This document shows positions 17,353 through 27,250 of a DNA stretch of 64,000 nt, piece after piece. Both the position numbers and the translations under genes were made by a program. Position 1 is the first letter of the stretch, and every line of letters begins with the position of its first letter. Where the stretch lies: NCBI GenBank assembly GCA_018268015.1, contig JAFDXJ010000053.1:1-64000 (forward strand), read 5' to 3'. The DNA is from Bacteroidota bacterium. GTDB lineage: Bacteria; Bacteroidota; Bacteroidia; Chitinophagales; Chitinophagaceae. The notes beneath the pieces were generated by a model that made no database searches, had not been told where the DNA came from, and saw only the letters and a program-made list of their open reading frames with translations.

Positions 17353-18075
17353 ATGTGGATGATTTGTAAAAAAGAATGGAGGCAATTTTTTAGTAGCCTC
17401 ACGGGCTATCTTGCTATTATCATCTTTTTATTATTGAATGGTTTATTATTATTTGTATTTCCGGATACGAGTATATTAAATTTTGGCTATGCCACATTAG
17501 GGGGTTTTTTTGCATTAGCTCCCTGGGTATTATTATTTTTAGTGCCAACCATTACGATGCGCAGTTTTGCAGATGAATATAAAACCGGGACTTTTGAAAT
17601 ATTAAAAACATTACCTCTCCAACCATCAGCTATTGTTTGGGGAAAGTTTTTTGGTTCATTATTGATTGTTTTGCTGGCTTTAATTCCCACTATTATTTAT
17701 GCTTTCTCTATACAATCATTAAGCAGTGCAGGAGGCCTTGATGTGGGCAGTACTGCCGGAAGTTATCTTGGTCTGCTCTTTCTGGGCGCAGCATTTACTT
17801 CCATTGGTATTTTTACCAGTAGCCTGACTCAAAATACAGTCGTGGCTTTTATTATAGCGGCATTTGCCTGTTTCTTTTTATTTACCGGCTTTGATGCCAT
17901 CAGTAAGTTACCGGTATTTACGAATGGGCCGGATTATTACATTGAAATGCTGGGCATTCAGTTTCATTATGCCAATATCAGTAAAGGAGTCATAGACATT
18001 CGGGACCTTCTTTATTTTTTTAGTTTATGTTGCTTTTTTATTTTTCTCACTCAAAAAAACATACTTAGAAAATAA
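17353..18075 (+). CDS. gldF: Gliding motility ABC transporter permease GldF
   Basis: A roughly 240-residue permease with six membrane segments. KKEWRQFFSSLTGYLAI, FLLLNGLLLFVFP and TITMRSFADEYKTGTFEIL are typical of GldF. With GldG and the ATPase GldA it forms an ABC transporter needed for gliding in Flavobacterium; its role outside gliding species is unclear. I chose the ATG at 17353; a TTG at 17344 (three residues earlier) and an ATG at 17359 are alternatives. The stop codon touches the gldG start with no gap, so the pair is translated together. gldA is not in the window. Confidence 0.9.
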   Translation: MWMICKKEWRQFFSSLTGYLAIIIFLLLNGLLLFVFPDTSILNFGYATLGGFFALAPWVLLFLVPTITMRSFADEYKTGTFEILKTLPLQPSAIVWGKFFGSLLIVLLALIPTIIYAFSIQSLSSAGGLDVGSTAGSYLGLLFLGAAFTSIGIFTSSLTQNTVVAFIIAAFACFFLFTGFDAISKLPVFTNGPDYYIEMLGIQFHYANISKGVIDIRDLLYFFSLCCFFIFLTQKNILRK

Positions 18076-19830
18076 ATGCAGTGGATTAAAAAAATATATG
18101 CCTCCCGTTATTTATGGGTCATCATGCTTTTTTTATTTTTAGCCATATGCTGGGGTACTTCCTCCTTGCGTTTTACGCTGGACCTCACAGCAGAAAAGCG
18201 TTTCAGCCTGGGAGAACCGACAAAAAATTTATTAAAAAATATTGATTCACCCATATATATACAAGTGTTTCTGGCCGGAGACTTACCCGCAGATTATAAG
18301 AAACTGGCCATGTCCACGCAGGATCTGTTGAACGAATTCCGCGATATCAGTCATAATGAAGTCATCGTAAATTTTGAAATACCCGGAAAAGATCTGCCGG
18401 ATAGCAGTAAGGCAATCTTATATGACAGCTTGCAACGCATGGGCGTGGTGTTTGAAACCAATGAAGATTTTTCGGATAATACCGGGAAAGCCACCAGGCA
18501 GCTCATTATACCTTCCGCTATAGTTACTTATAAAAATTTAAGGCCTTATGTGATTGACCTACGGAGCAGTAAAACAATTTTTAAAAATTACAATGTAATC
18601 AATGATCTGCCTCAGGAAGATAAGGAAGCCACTTTGAATGCAGCGGAGGCTTTATTGGAATTTAAATTTTCCAATGCAATCGAAAAACTCACCCGGAAGT
18701 ATATTCCTACGATCGGTTATGCCATCGGAAATGGCGAACCGGTGGATCTTCGTATCAACGATTTAGGAGAAAGTTTACGAAATGATTACCGGCTTGGCGT
18801 ATTTGATTTATCACATTTTTATCCCCGTGCAGATCAAATTGATGCGCTTCTCATTGTAAAACCAACGAAGCCATTTTCGGATGAAGACAAACTGAAAATT
18901 GATCAATACATCATGCATGGAGGAAAAGTCATTTGGTGTATTGATAAATTGTATGCGGAACTCGACAGCCTTATGCGCAGCCAGGCCGATTTTGTTGCCT
19001 ATGACCGCAATTTGAATATTGATGATATTTTATTTAAATATGGTGTCCGGATAAATGGAAATTTATTACAGGATCTCAACTGTTCTAAAATTCCAATTGT
19101 TGTGGGCCAGAATCCGGATGGGAGTCCCCGCTTTCAAAGGATTCCCTGGCCTTATTATCCTTTTGTATCTTCAACCAATGATAATCTAATTTCGAAAAAC
19201 CTGGATCGTGTATTGACTATTTTTCCATCCAGTATGGATACGATAAAAGCGCCGGGTATTCAAAAGACTATCTTACTGACCTCTGATACCAATAGTCGCG
19301 TACTTAGTTCCCCGGCTATGGTTTCATTAAATAGCGTAAAAGATGATGAAGATTTTCTAACTTTTAATCAAAGCCATATCCCTATTGCCGTATTATTGGA
19401 AGGAAAATTTTCATCATTGTTTGCCAATCGCCTCAGCATTGCACAGGAAGACTCTGTACAAATACATCTGGGAAAACCGTTTGCAAACATCAGTCCTCAC
19501 ACGAAACAAGTCGTCATTTCTGATGCCGACCTGGTAACCAATGCCGTAAGCAATACCAGTGGGCCTTTACCAATGGGTATGCTTCCTTTTGAAAATTATC
19601 GCTTTGCCAACAGGGAATTTTTACTGAATTGTGTGGACTATTTGGTGAGTAACAATGAGATTTTTGCTTCACGTAATAAAGATTTTACTTTACGATTGTT
19701 GGATAAGAAAAAAGTAGCTTCTCAGAAACTGACCTGGCAATTACTGAATATTATGATGCCTATTTCTCTTGTTATTATTTTTGGATTTATATACCAGGAA
19801 ACGAAAAGAAGAAAATTTTCAAAGAGCTAA
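18076..19830 (+). CDS. gldG: Gliding motility-associated ABC transporter substrate-binding protein GldG
   Basis: A 584-residue protein with a membrane anchor at residues 12-30, a large periplasmic ABC-type uncharacterised domain (LDLTAEKRFSLGEPTKNLL, IDQYIMHGGKVIWCIDK) and a C-terminal membrane helix near residue 560. Length and layout fit GldG. The start lies immediately after the gldF stop. It is followed within 12 bases by terC, so the run may continue as one transcript. Confidence 0.92.
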   Translation: MQWIKKIYASRYLWVIMLFLFLAICWGTSSLRFTLDLTAEKRFSLGEPTKNLLKNIDSPIYIQVFLAGDLPADYKKLAMSTQDLLNEFRDISHNEVIVNFEIPGKDLPDSSKAILYDSLQRMGVVFETNEDFSDNTGKATRQLIIPSAIVTYKNLRPYVIDLRSSKTIFKNYNVINDLPQEDKEATLNAAEALLEFKFSNAIEKLTRKYIPTIGYAIGNGEPVDLRINDLGESLRNDYRLGVFDLSHFYPRADQIDALLIVKPTKPFSDEDKLKIDQYIMHGGKVIWCIDKLYAELDSLMRSQADFVAYDRNLNIDDILFKYGVRINGNLLQDLNCSKIPIVVGQNPDGSPRFQRIPWPYYPFVSSTNDNLISKNLDRVLTIFPSSMDTIKAPGIQKTILLTSDTNSRVLSSPAMVSLNSVKDDEDFLTFNQSHIPIAVLLEGKFSSLFANRLSIAQEDSVQIHLGKPFANISPHTKQVVISDADLVTNAVSNTSGPLPMGMLPFENYRFANREFLLNCVDYLVSNNEIFASRNKDFTLRLLDKKKVASQKLTWQLLNIMMPISLVIIFGFIYQETKRRKFSKS

Positions 19831-19842
19831 AGCTAAAATAAA

Positions 19843-20820
19843 ATGGATCTGACTGCGAAACAAATCAGTTATATAGTTTTTGGAGTGGTACTGGTTTTGG
19901 CTTTGGCTTTTGATCTGGGATTAATGAGCAAGGCCGGAAAAAAAATAACCATCAGGCAGGCATTAATGCAAACTTTTTTCTGGGTTGGATTAGCCCTTTG
20001 TTTCTTTATTTTTTTATGGATAGAAGATGGGCAAACTCCGGCCCTGGAATATCTAAGCGCTTATTTTATGGAGTGGAGCCTGAGTATTGACAATATATTT
20101 GTTTTCATACTTATCTTTTCTGCATTTTCTGTAAAAGAAAAGTATTACCCACAGGCATTATTAATTGGCATTATCGTAGCCATTGTTTTCCGGGTCATTT
20201 TCATCACAGTAGGAGTAGCCCTGGTGGATCGGTTCGAATGGATTCTCTACCTGTTTGGAGCATTTCTTTTATATACAGGTATTAAAATGTTCGCATCCGG
20301 AGATGAAGAAGAATTCAATCCGGAGAAAAGTAAGATATATGCTTTTTTAAAAAAAATATTTCCCCTGGCGCCACATGATGGTGATGGGAAATATGTAATT
20401 CATGAAAAAGGAAAAAGAAAATATACCACCTTATTTGTGGTCGTGATTTTACTTGCCTGTATTGACCTGGTTTTCGCACTGGATTCAATTCCAGCCGTAA
20501 TGGGTATTACCCGAAATACCATGGTCATTTACACCTCCAATATCTTTGCAGTATTGGGATTACGCTCCTTATTTTTTCTGTTGAGAGGCGCTATTAGTCG
20601 CTTCGATTTTTTACAACAGGGCATTGCCATTATCCTCATTTTTATCGGATTAAAAATGTTGGGAGAACACTGGATCAATGAATGGGGTATTACCAATCAA
20701 ACACAAGTATTCATTTCTCTTGGTGTCATTTTGCTGTGCATCAGCGGCTCTATATTTTATTCTATATTTATAACCAGGAAAGGCAATCCGGAAGATATTA
20801 CAGAGAGCCCTGATTCTTAA
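19843..20820 (+). CDS. TerC/Alx family membrane protein
   Basis: A 325-residue membrane protein with about nine helices. Two conserved acidic motifs, SLSIDNIFVF and DLVFALDSIPAV, define the TerC family. Known members export manganese or supply metal to secreted proteins. The name TerC refers to tellurium resistance, but no ter genes are present here, so metal homeostasis is the safer reading. No yybP-ykoY riboswitch is possible in the 12-base gap upstream. Confidence 0.9.
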   Translation: MDLTAKQISYIVFGVVLVLALAFDLGLMSKAGKKITIRQALMQTFFWVGLALCFFIFLWIEDGQTPALEYLSAYFMEWSLSIDNIFVFILIFSAFSVKEKYYPQALLIGIIVAIVFRVIFITVGVALVDRFEWILYLFGAFLLYTGIKMFASGDEEEFNPEKSKIYAFLKKIFPLAPHDGDGKYVIHEKGKRKYTTLFVVVILLACIDLVFALDSIPAVMGITRNTMVIYTSNIFAVLGLRSLFFLLRGAISRFDFLQQGIAIILIFIGLKMLGEHWINEWGITNQTQVFISLGVILLCISGSIFYSIFITRKGNPEDITESPDS

Positions 20821-20830
20821 ATTTAAACCT

Positions 20831-23296
20831 TTGTCTTATACAATTTTTGATATAGCAAACATTATTGGTGGCAGAGCCATTCTTCCCTATCCGGAAACGG
20901 TTATAGAAAACTTGTTGACAGATTCAAGAAGAATTACTTTTTTAGATACCTCCTTATTTTTTGCCTTGAAAACAAAACGAAGAGATGGCGCTGTTTTCAT
21001 TCCCGATCTTTATACAAATGGCATCCGGAATTTTGTCATTCAGGATGAAATTCATCTTCAAGCATACGAAGATGCCAATTATATTTTAGTAGAAAACACT
21101 TTTGAGGCACTGCAAAATTTGGCTGCATTTCATCGTAATCATTTTCATTACCCGGTCATTGGCATTACAGGAAGTAATGGTAAAACCATTGTCAAAGAAT
21201 GGCTGTACCAATTACTCTCACCGGATTACTCCATTGTGCGAAGCCCGCGTAGTTACAATTCCCAATTGGGTGTGGCACTTAGTGTGTGGCAAATGAAGCA
21301 GGAAAATAAGCTCGCTATTTTCGAAGCAGGAATTTCTGAAAAAAATGAAATGGATGCGCTTGAAAAAATGATTCATCCCAACATCGGAATTTTTACCAAT
21401 CTCGGTCATGCCCATGATGAGGGGTTTGAAAACAGGATTGAAAAATGCCGTGAAAAAATGAAGTTATTTTCTCATTCCAACCAACTCATTTGTCCTTATG
21501 GCATTAAAGAAATTATCGAGAAAAATAAAATCCCTTGCCGTGCCAAATTATTTACATGGGGAAGAGAAGACCAAAATGATTGCTGCATTCTGGACTTTGA
21601 AAAAAAAGAACAATACACCATCATCCATTTACGTTCTGCGCATGAAACCTTTGAAGTATCTATTCCATTTACGGATGAGGCATCCCTTCAAAACAGTATG
21701 CATTGCATTTGTGTAATGCTGGTTTTAAAAGTTCCCATTGACATCATACAACAAAGAATATTGCACATAACACCTGTGGAAATGCGCCTGCAAATGGCCG
21801 AAGCAATCCATGGATGTACGGTGATCAATGATAGTTATAGTTTTGATATCAACTCTTTTGAAGTGGCGCTGGATTTTTTAAAACAGCAACATCAATATAC
21901 CCGTCAATCTGTGATCCTCTCTGATTTTCCGGTTTCCTCGAGTGACCATTTATTTAAATATGCCATTAAAATGTTACGCGTGAAGAACATCTATCGCGTT
22001 ATTGTTATTGGAAATAAATGGAAGGAATTTTTAAGTGAATTGCAAAACAATATTGAAGAGGTTTATCATTTCCCGGATACAAATGCATTTTTAAATGGTT
22101 TTATTTTCCATCGTTTTCATGATGAAGCGATCCTGGTAAAAGGCGCCCGCATCTTTGAATTTGAAAAAATCATGGCGGTGTTGTTAAAAAAAGTACACCA
22201 GACAGTACTTGAAATAAATTTAACCGCATTGGCCCATAATTTAAAAATATATCAATCCACGTTAAAACCGGGTGTGAAATTGATGGCGATGACAAAAGCA
22301 TTTGGCTATGGAAGTGGCGATGTGGAAGTAGCTTCACTCTTGCAATTTCACAACGTGGATTATATTGCTGTAGCCTATACAGATGAAGGAGTTGATCTTA
22401 GAAATGCAGGAATCCGAATACCCATTATGGTGATGAATATTGAAGAAGATGCGTTTGAAACCCTGGTACAGCATCAGTTGGAACCGGAAATATTTTCGCG
22501 CCAAATCCTGCTTGCTTTCCTTTCTTTTATCAGGCAACAAGGCATTCAACAATACCCAATCCATATCAAAGTAGATACCGGTATGCACCGCCTTGGATTT
22601 GAGATGAATGATCTTGATTTTTTGTCTGATACTTTTAAGAACAATACAAATTTCCTGGTAAAATCTGTATTCAGCCATTTAGCTGCGAGTGAAGATGTCC
22701 ATGAAGATGCCTTTACTTATCATCAGGCCAGTCTTTTTCAAAATTTTTGTGAAGCCTTTAAAGACTTTATCCCGTATCCTTTTATTCGTCACTTGTCTAA
22801 TACCGCTGCCATTTTCCGCCATCCATCCCTGCAATTTGATATGGTACGCTTAGGCATTGGCTTATATGGTATTGATGCTGCAAAAAATCAGCAACACATG
22901 TTGCAACATGTAACAACTTTGAAAACAACTGTAGCCCAGGTACGCAAAGTAAAAGCAGGGGAGTCGATCGGGTATAGCCGAAGAGGCCGGTTTGATAGTG
23001 ATCGGATGATTGCCACCATAAGAATTGGCTATGCTGATGGCTTTTCCAGAAAAATGGGTAATGGTAAAGGCTATGTCTATATCCATCAGAAAAGAGTGCC
23101 TGTAGTGGGAAATGTATGTATGGATATGGCTATGATTGATGTTACTGAAGCCTGGCCGGTAACTGCCGGGGATGAGGTAGAAATTTTTGGACAAAATATA
23201 TTGGTACAGGAATTAGCATCCTGGTGTGATACCATATCGTATGAAATCCTTACCGGTATTAGCCGCCGGGTGAAAAGAGTGTATTTGGAAGAGTAA
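20831..23296 (+). CDS. Bifunctional MurF / alanine racemase
   Basis: An 821-residue fusion. Residues 1-450 are MurF, the UDP-MurNAc-tripeptide:D-Ala-D-Ala ligase, with P-loop GITGSNGKT at 111-119. From about 455 follows a PLP-dependent alanine racemase with Lys489 in MAMTKAFGYG, the SIGYSRRG motif, and NVCMDMAMID near the C terminus. One chain therefore makes D-alanine and attaches the D-Ala-D-Ala dipeptide. In MurF the usual DDSYNANP-like motif reads NDSYSFDINS, so the NANP part is lost. The start is TTG at 20831, 10 bases after terC; no ATG gives the full N terminus. Such fusions are known in Bacteroidota. Confidence 0.93.
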   Translation: MSYTIFDIANIIGGRAILPYPETVIENLLTDSRRITFLDTSLFFALKTKRRDGAVFIPDLYTNGIRNFVIQDEIHLQAYEDANYILVENTFEALQNLAAFHRNHFHYPVIGITGSNGKTIVKEWLYQLLSPDYSIVRSPRSYNSQLGVALSVWQMKQENKLAIFEAGISEKNEMDALEKMIHPNIGIFTNLGHAHDEGFENRIEKCREKMKLFSHSNQLICPYGIKEIIEKNKIPCRAKLFTWGREDQNDCCILDFEKKEQYTIIHLRSAHETFEVSIPFTDEASLQNSMHCICVMLVLKVPIDIIQQRILHITPVEMRLQMAEAIHGCTVINDSYSFDINSFEVALDFLKQQHQYTRQSVILSDFPVSSSDHLFKYAIKMLRVKNIYRVIVIGNKWKEFLSELQNNIEEVYHFPDTNAFLNGFIFHRFHDEAILVKGARIFEFEKIMAVLLKKVHQTVLEINLTALAHNLKIYQSTLKPGVKLMAMTKAFGYGSGDVEVASLLQFHNVDYIAVAYTDEGVDLRNAGIRIPIMVMNIEEDAFETLVQHQLEPEIFSRQILLAFLSFIRQQGIQQYPIHIKVDTGMHRLGFEMNDLDFLSDTFKNNTNFLVKSVFSHLAASEDVHEDAFTYHQASLFQNFCEAFKDFIPYPFIRHLSNTAAIFRHPSLQFDMVRLGIGLYGIDAAKNQQHMLQHVTTLKTTVAQVRKVKAGESIGYSRRGRFDSDRMIATIRIGYADGFSRKMGNGKGYVYIHQKRVPVVGNVCMDMAMIDVTEAWPVTAGDEVEIFGQNILVQELASWCDTISYEILTGISRRVKRVYLEE

Positions 23297-23363
23297 AAAC
23301 TTAATTTTTCTAAAAGATTCACATCTACAACAGGCTTTCTGCATTTTACTTTAAACATTCATT

Positions 23364-23371
23364 TATATTTG
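23364..23371 (+). promoter_or_regulatory. Possible -7 box (TATATTTG) of lspA
   Basis: A full match to TAnnTTTG, 19 bases before the GTG at 23391. The 94-base gap after murF-alr is the widest within this run, so lspA may have its own promoter. Confidence 0.4.
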
Positions 23372-23390
23372 CCACTTCAAAAATTTGTGT

Positions 23391-24074
23391 GTGAAGGGCA
23401 AGTATGTATTTTTCCTGGTTTTCTTTATCATCCTGGCAGACCAGGCATTAAAAGTTTTTATTAAAACAAATTATTTTATTGGTGAAGAGCATAATATGAT
23501 TGGCCAATGGTTTCGCCTGCACTTTGTGGAAAATGAAGGTATGGCCTGGGGCTGGAAATTTGGTGGCGATACAGGAAAAATTTTATTGACTTTATTCCGT
23601 TTAGCAGCGGTTATTTTCGGTACATTTTATTTACGTCACATTATCCGTAAGAAAAACCATCCCGGCTTCATTATTTGTGCCGCATTGATTTATGCAGGAG
23701 CATTGGGTAATTTAATTGATAGTATGTTTTATGGATTAATTTTTGAAAATAGTGATCCTTACATGCAAAATGTAGCTTCCATTTTTCCATCACATGGAGG
23801 CTATGCCTCCTTCCTCCATGGCAAAGTGGTGGATATGCTTTATTTCCCCATCGTTAGTAATGCCCATTATCCTTCCTGGTTCCCATTTTGGGGTGGACAG
23901 GATTTTGAATTTTTCAGGCCTGTTTTTAACCTCGCAGACGCTTCCATTTCTACTGGTGTGATTGCTTTAGTTATTTGGCAAAAAAGATTTTTTCCTCAAA
24001 AAGAAAAGGCTAATGAAATTACGGAGGAAAAAACGACGGCAAAAACATTAGATGACCGTGCACAGGTGGTATAA
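23391..24074 (+). CDS. lspA: Lipoprotein signal peptidase (signal peptidase II)
   Basis: A membrane aspartyl protease that removes signal peptides from prolipoproteins. The N terminus KGKYVFFLVFFIILADQALK and the two catalytic Asp motifs, GALGNLIDSMFYG and FNLADASIS, are present, with four membrane helices. It is longer (227 residues) than the E. coli enzyme because of a loop between the last helices and a charged C-terminal tail, as in other Bacteroidota. I start at GTG 23391; a TTG two codons earlier is possible. At least four lipoproteins in this window would be its substrates. Confidence 0.93.
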   Translation: MKGKYVFFLVFFIILADQALKVFIKTNYFIGEEHNMIGQWFRLHFVENEGMAWGWKFGGDTGKILLTLFRLAAVIFGTFYLRHIIRKKNHPGFIICAALIYAGALGNLIDSMFYGLIFENSDPYMQNVASIFPSHGGYASFLHGKVVDMLYFPIVSNAHYPSWFPFWGGQDFEFFRPVFNLADASISTGVIALVIWQKRFFPQKEKANEITEEKTTAKTLDDRAQVV

Positions 24075-24340
24075 ATCCTGACTCTCTATCCATCTAAACA
24101 GAACTACATAGATACATATTCCTGAGTTTTTATTATGGAAAAAACGCTAAGTTGGTTCTTTGAGTTTTTCATGAGCAACGATGGTTTAAGTTGTTTTTAA
24201 AGTATTCATTTTTTACAAATCAATACATCACTCCGTACTTTATCAAGGACTACAGCCGTTGAAATAAATACTATTAATCCATTTTAAAATAATCCTTACA
24301 TTGCAATACGCCAGATTTTCCATTCATTAAATTAATCAGC

Positions 24341-26665
24341 ATGAAACGTTTTTCTTTCACTTTATCCTTCATCCTATCTGCCATGTTCGTTTTTTCACAA
24401 AACAAGATTTATACTTATAGTGATTATACAAAAGCGGAACAGGCTCTTCCGTATTATACCCAAAATTATGTGGACCATGGCGACCTGCGTCCCCACTGGT
24501 TGAACGACCATATTTTCTGGTACAGGGATATGACATCAACCGGTAGTCAATACATTTTAGTAGATGCCCAAAAGGGAATACGAACTACCGCTTTTGACCA
24601 TGACCACTTAGCCACTTCATTAAGTACCCTCTTAGGAAAACGGGTTACAGCTGATATGTTGCCTTTTAGCAGTATTGATATCTCTACAGGAAATAAATAT
24701 TTATTATTTGATGCTGGTGGAAAACATTGGAAAGCCGATCTTTCTTCTTATGCCATTTCTCCGGATGAAGACTATAAGCCTGCAATGAAAAGAAATTTCA
24801 ATGAAGTGCTATCGCCGGATAAAACAAAAGCAGCTTATATCAAAGATTATAATTTATGGATCAGAGATGTAGCCACAAATAAAAGTACACAACTCACGAC
24901 CGATGGGGTGAAAAATTTTGGTTATGCTACTGACAATGCTGGCTGGAAGCATAGTGATGCACCCATTTTGCGCTGGTCCGATGATTCAAAAAAAATTGCT
25001 ACTTTTCAACAGGACGAACGCCTTGCCGGCGATATGTATCTTGTGCAAACAACAGAGGGTCACCCTGAATTGCATACCTGGAAATATCCATTACCGGGAG
25101 ACAGCAATATTATCACCATTCAAAGAGTCATCATTGATGTGGATAATCCCAAAGTCATTCGCCTCCAGGTGCCTCCGGATCCACACCGCGCAACATTGAG
25201 TGACGATATCTCCAGCAGCGGTACATTTGATGATGTGGACTGGAATGCGGATAATTCTCAGCTTGCTTTTGTATCCACTTCCAGAGATCATAAGATTGAA
25301 AAATTCAGAATTGCTGATGCAAATACGGGAACAGTCAGAGAAGTGTTTACCGAAACAGTCCCCACACAATATGAATCGGGGCAAGGCGCTATTAATTGGA
25401 GATATTTATCTAAAACAAATGAAATAATTTGGTATTCTGAAAGAGATAATTGGGGCCATTTATATTTATATGATGCAAATACCGGCAAACTTAAAAATCA
25501 AATCACCAAAGGCGATTACGTGGTAACCCGTCTTTTAAAAGTAGATCAAAAAAATAGAGTGCTTTATTACCTCGCTGTAGGAAATGATGCTGTGAATCCC
25601 TATTTCGAGCACTTTTATAAAATTGATTTTGATGGCAAAAATAAGGTAGATCTCACCCCTGAAGCAGGTAATCATCGCGTCAGTTTATCACCGGATGATC
25701 AATATTTTATTGACGATTACTCTCAGCCGAATATACCGGATGTAATGGTATTGAAAAGCCTGGATGGAAGAATAATTACTCCGCTTGAAAAAACCAATGT
25801 CAGCAGGTTAGAGGCAACGGGATGGCAACCACCCAAACCGATTAAGGTAAAAGCATACGATGGAGTAACCGATTTATATGGGCTGATGTTTACACCACCA
25901 AAAATGGATCCTACTAAAAAATACCCGGTTATAGTATATATATATCCCGGACCACAGGGAGGAAGTGTAGGAAACTGGTCATTTGCCGCCTCAAGAGGTG
26001 ACAATAATTCATTAGCCAGCCTGGGTTTTGTAGTTGTGCTCATTGAAGGTACCAGCAATCCATTACGTTCCAAATCATTTCATGATATGAGTTATGGAAA
26101 AATGGCGATGAATACTTTACCTGATCAGGTTAATGGTGTTCGTCAATTAGCCCAAATTTATCCATATATGGATACAAGCAGGGTAGGCATTTGGGGACAT
26201 TCAGGAGGTGGCTTTGCAACGGCTTGTGCAATGTTTACATATCCCGACTTTTTCAAAGTAGGTATCTCAGAATCAGGCAATCACGATAACAGGGTTTATG
26301 AAGATGATTGGGGTGAAAGGTATAATGGTTTATTGGTAAAAAATGCTGATGGTAGTTCTAATTATACTTTACAAGCAAATCAGGCCTATGCAAAAAATTT
26401 GAAAGGAAAATTATTATTGGCGCATGGTATGATGGATGATAATGTGCCCCCCTATAATACTTTACTTGTCGTAGAAGCATTAGAAAAAGCCAATAAAGAT
26501 TATGACCTGATTATTTTTCCCTCGAGCCGGCATGGCTATGGCATGTATTCATTATATATGATGCGTCGGCGCTGGGATTATTTTGTACAAAATTTGATGG
26601 GAGCTACACCACCCAAAGAATTTGAAATAAAATTTTCGGGAGATCCGAGAAATGACTTTAAGTAA
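24341..26665 (+). CDS. Secreted dipeptidyl peptidase IV family protein (S9B)
   Basis: A 774-residue protein with a Sec signal peptide (MKRFSFTLSFILSAMFVFSQ). Residues about 60-490 form the beta-propeller (DPPIV N-terminal domain, for example YDANTGKLKNQITKGDYVV) and about 500-774 the S9 catalytic domain. The triad is Ser621 in GHSGGGFA, Asp in MMDDNVPP and His in SSRHGYG. The elbow GHSGG replaces the GWSYGG of classical DPP IV, so preference for proline at P1 is probable but not certain. It releases dipeptides in the periplasm. It has 266 bases of non-coding DNA before it. Confidence 0.9.
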   Translation: MKRFSFTLSFILSAMFVFSQNKIYTYSDYTKAEQALPYYTQNYVDHGDLRPHWLNDHIFWYRDMTSTGSQYILVDAQKGIRTTAFDHDHLATSLSTLLGKRVTADMLPFSSIDISTGNKYLLFDAGGKHWKADLSSYAISPDEDYKPAMKRNFNEVLSPDKTKAAYIKDYNLWIRDVATNKSTQLTTDGVKNFGYATDNAGWKHSDAPILRWSDDSKKIATFQQDERLAGDMYLVQTTEGHPELHTWKYPLPGDSNIITIQRVIIDVDNPKVIRLQVPPDPHRATLSDDISSSGTFDDVDWNADNSQLAFVSTSRDHKIEKFRIADANTGTVREVFTETVPTQYESGQGAINWRYLSKTNEIIWYSERDNWGHLYLYDANTGKLKNQITKGDYVVTRLLKVDQKNRVLYYLAVGNDAVNPYFEHFYKIDFDGKNKVDLTPEAGNHRVSLSPDDQYFIDDYSQPNIPDVMVLKSLDGRIITPLEKTNVSRLEATGWQPPKPIKVKAYDGVTDLYGLMFTPPKMDPTKKYPVIVYIYPGPQGGSVGNWSFAASRGDNNSLASLGFVVVLIEGTSNPLRSKSFHDMSYGKMAMNTLPDQVNGVRQLAQIYPYMDTSRVGIWGHSGGGFATACAMFTYPDFFKVGISESGNHDNRVYEDDWGERYNGLLVKNADGSSNYTLQANQAYAKNLKGKLLLAHGMMDDNVPPYNTLLVVEALEKANKDYDLIIFPSSRHGYGMYSLYMMRRRWDYFVQNLMGATPPKEFEIKFSGDPRNDFK

Positions 26666-26690
26666 ATGGAATAATCCATTTTTTAATTTC

Positions 26691-26722
26691 TTTGGTAAAA
26701 AATGATTCTTCCAGTATTTTTT
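26691..26722 (+). promoter_or_regulatory. Possible promoter of the small lipoprotein gene
   Basis: TTTG at 26691-26694, a 20-base spacer, then TATTTTTT at 26715-26722 (seven of eight to TAnnTTTG), 13 bases before the ATG at 26736. AT-rich surroundings make chance matches likely. Confidence 0.4.
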
Positions 26723-26735
26723 AAAATAACTTTTT

Positions 26736-27230
26736 ATGAAATATAGATTGATTTTTTTTGCCACAGTATTTATCCAATTTGCATCGTCATGTACCAATTC
26801 AAATGATCATCAAGGCTTAAATGATTCTATTACTACGATTCAACAAACAGATAGCACTCAAGTTATTTCAAGTGATACCATTCAAAATGTAGATACTTCT
26901 AAAGAGCGTTTTCTTGTTGCGGGATTCAATGACCCTGCAGGTTTCAGGGAATTCTTTCATTCATTTCAAAACTGGGTAAATGCGGATAACAAAGATAGTA
27001 TTGGTGCACATATTCAATTTCCATTAAAAAATTGTCCGGATATAATGGCTTTTAAAAAGGATTATCAAAATCTTTTCAATACACTTGTCAAATCTTCTGT
27101 TGCTCATCAGGACCCTCAACAATTTTTTGCTAACCAGCAAGGTGTAATGACCGGCACAGGAGAAATCTGGTTTAATGAAATCAATGGAAAATATTTCGTC
27201 ATTGCCATCAATAATAAACCGGTAAAATAA
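26736..27230 (+). CDS. Small lipoprotein, function unknown
   Basis: A 164-residue protein with a lipoprotein signal (ATVFIQFASSC; Cys near residue 19), then a Ser/Thr/Asp-rich linker to about residue 60 (STQVISSDTIQNVDTSKE), and a compact C-terminal domain of about 100 residues (GFREFFHSFQNWVNADNKDSI). The last part (GTGEIWFNEINGKYFVIAIN) resembles the NTF2-like fold seen in many small Bacteroidota secreted proteins, but I cannot confirm that. It converges on the purine nucleoside phosphorylase gene. Confidence 0.7.
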   Translation: MKYRLIFFATVFIQFASSCTNSNDHQGLNDSITTIQQTDSTQVISSDTIQNVDTSKERFLVAGFNDPAGFREFFHSFQNWVNADNKDSIGAHIQFPLKNCPDIMAFKKDYQNLFNTLVKSSVAHQDPQQFFANQQGVMTGTGEIWFNEINGKYFVIAINNKPVK

Positions 27231-27250
27231 AATAGGAGTTGAATTTTTTA

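Noticed and set aside
19843..20820. Tellurium resistance function for the TerC family protein
   Set aside because: No other ter genes nearby; metal (manganese) export is the better supported role of the family.
24135..24200. A 21-codon ORF (MEKTLSWFFEFF...) upstream of the peptidase gene
   Set aside because: Too short to judge, no promoter or conserved feature seen, and AT-rich intergenic DNA often yields such ORFs.
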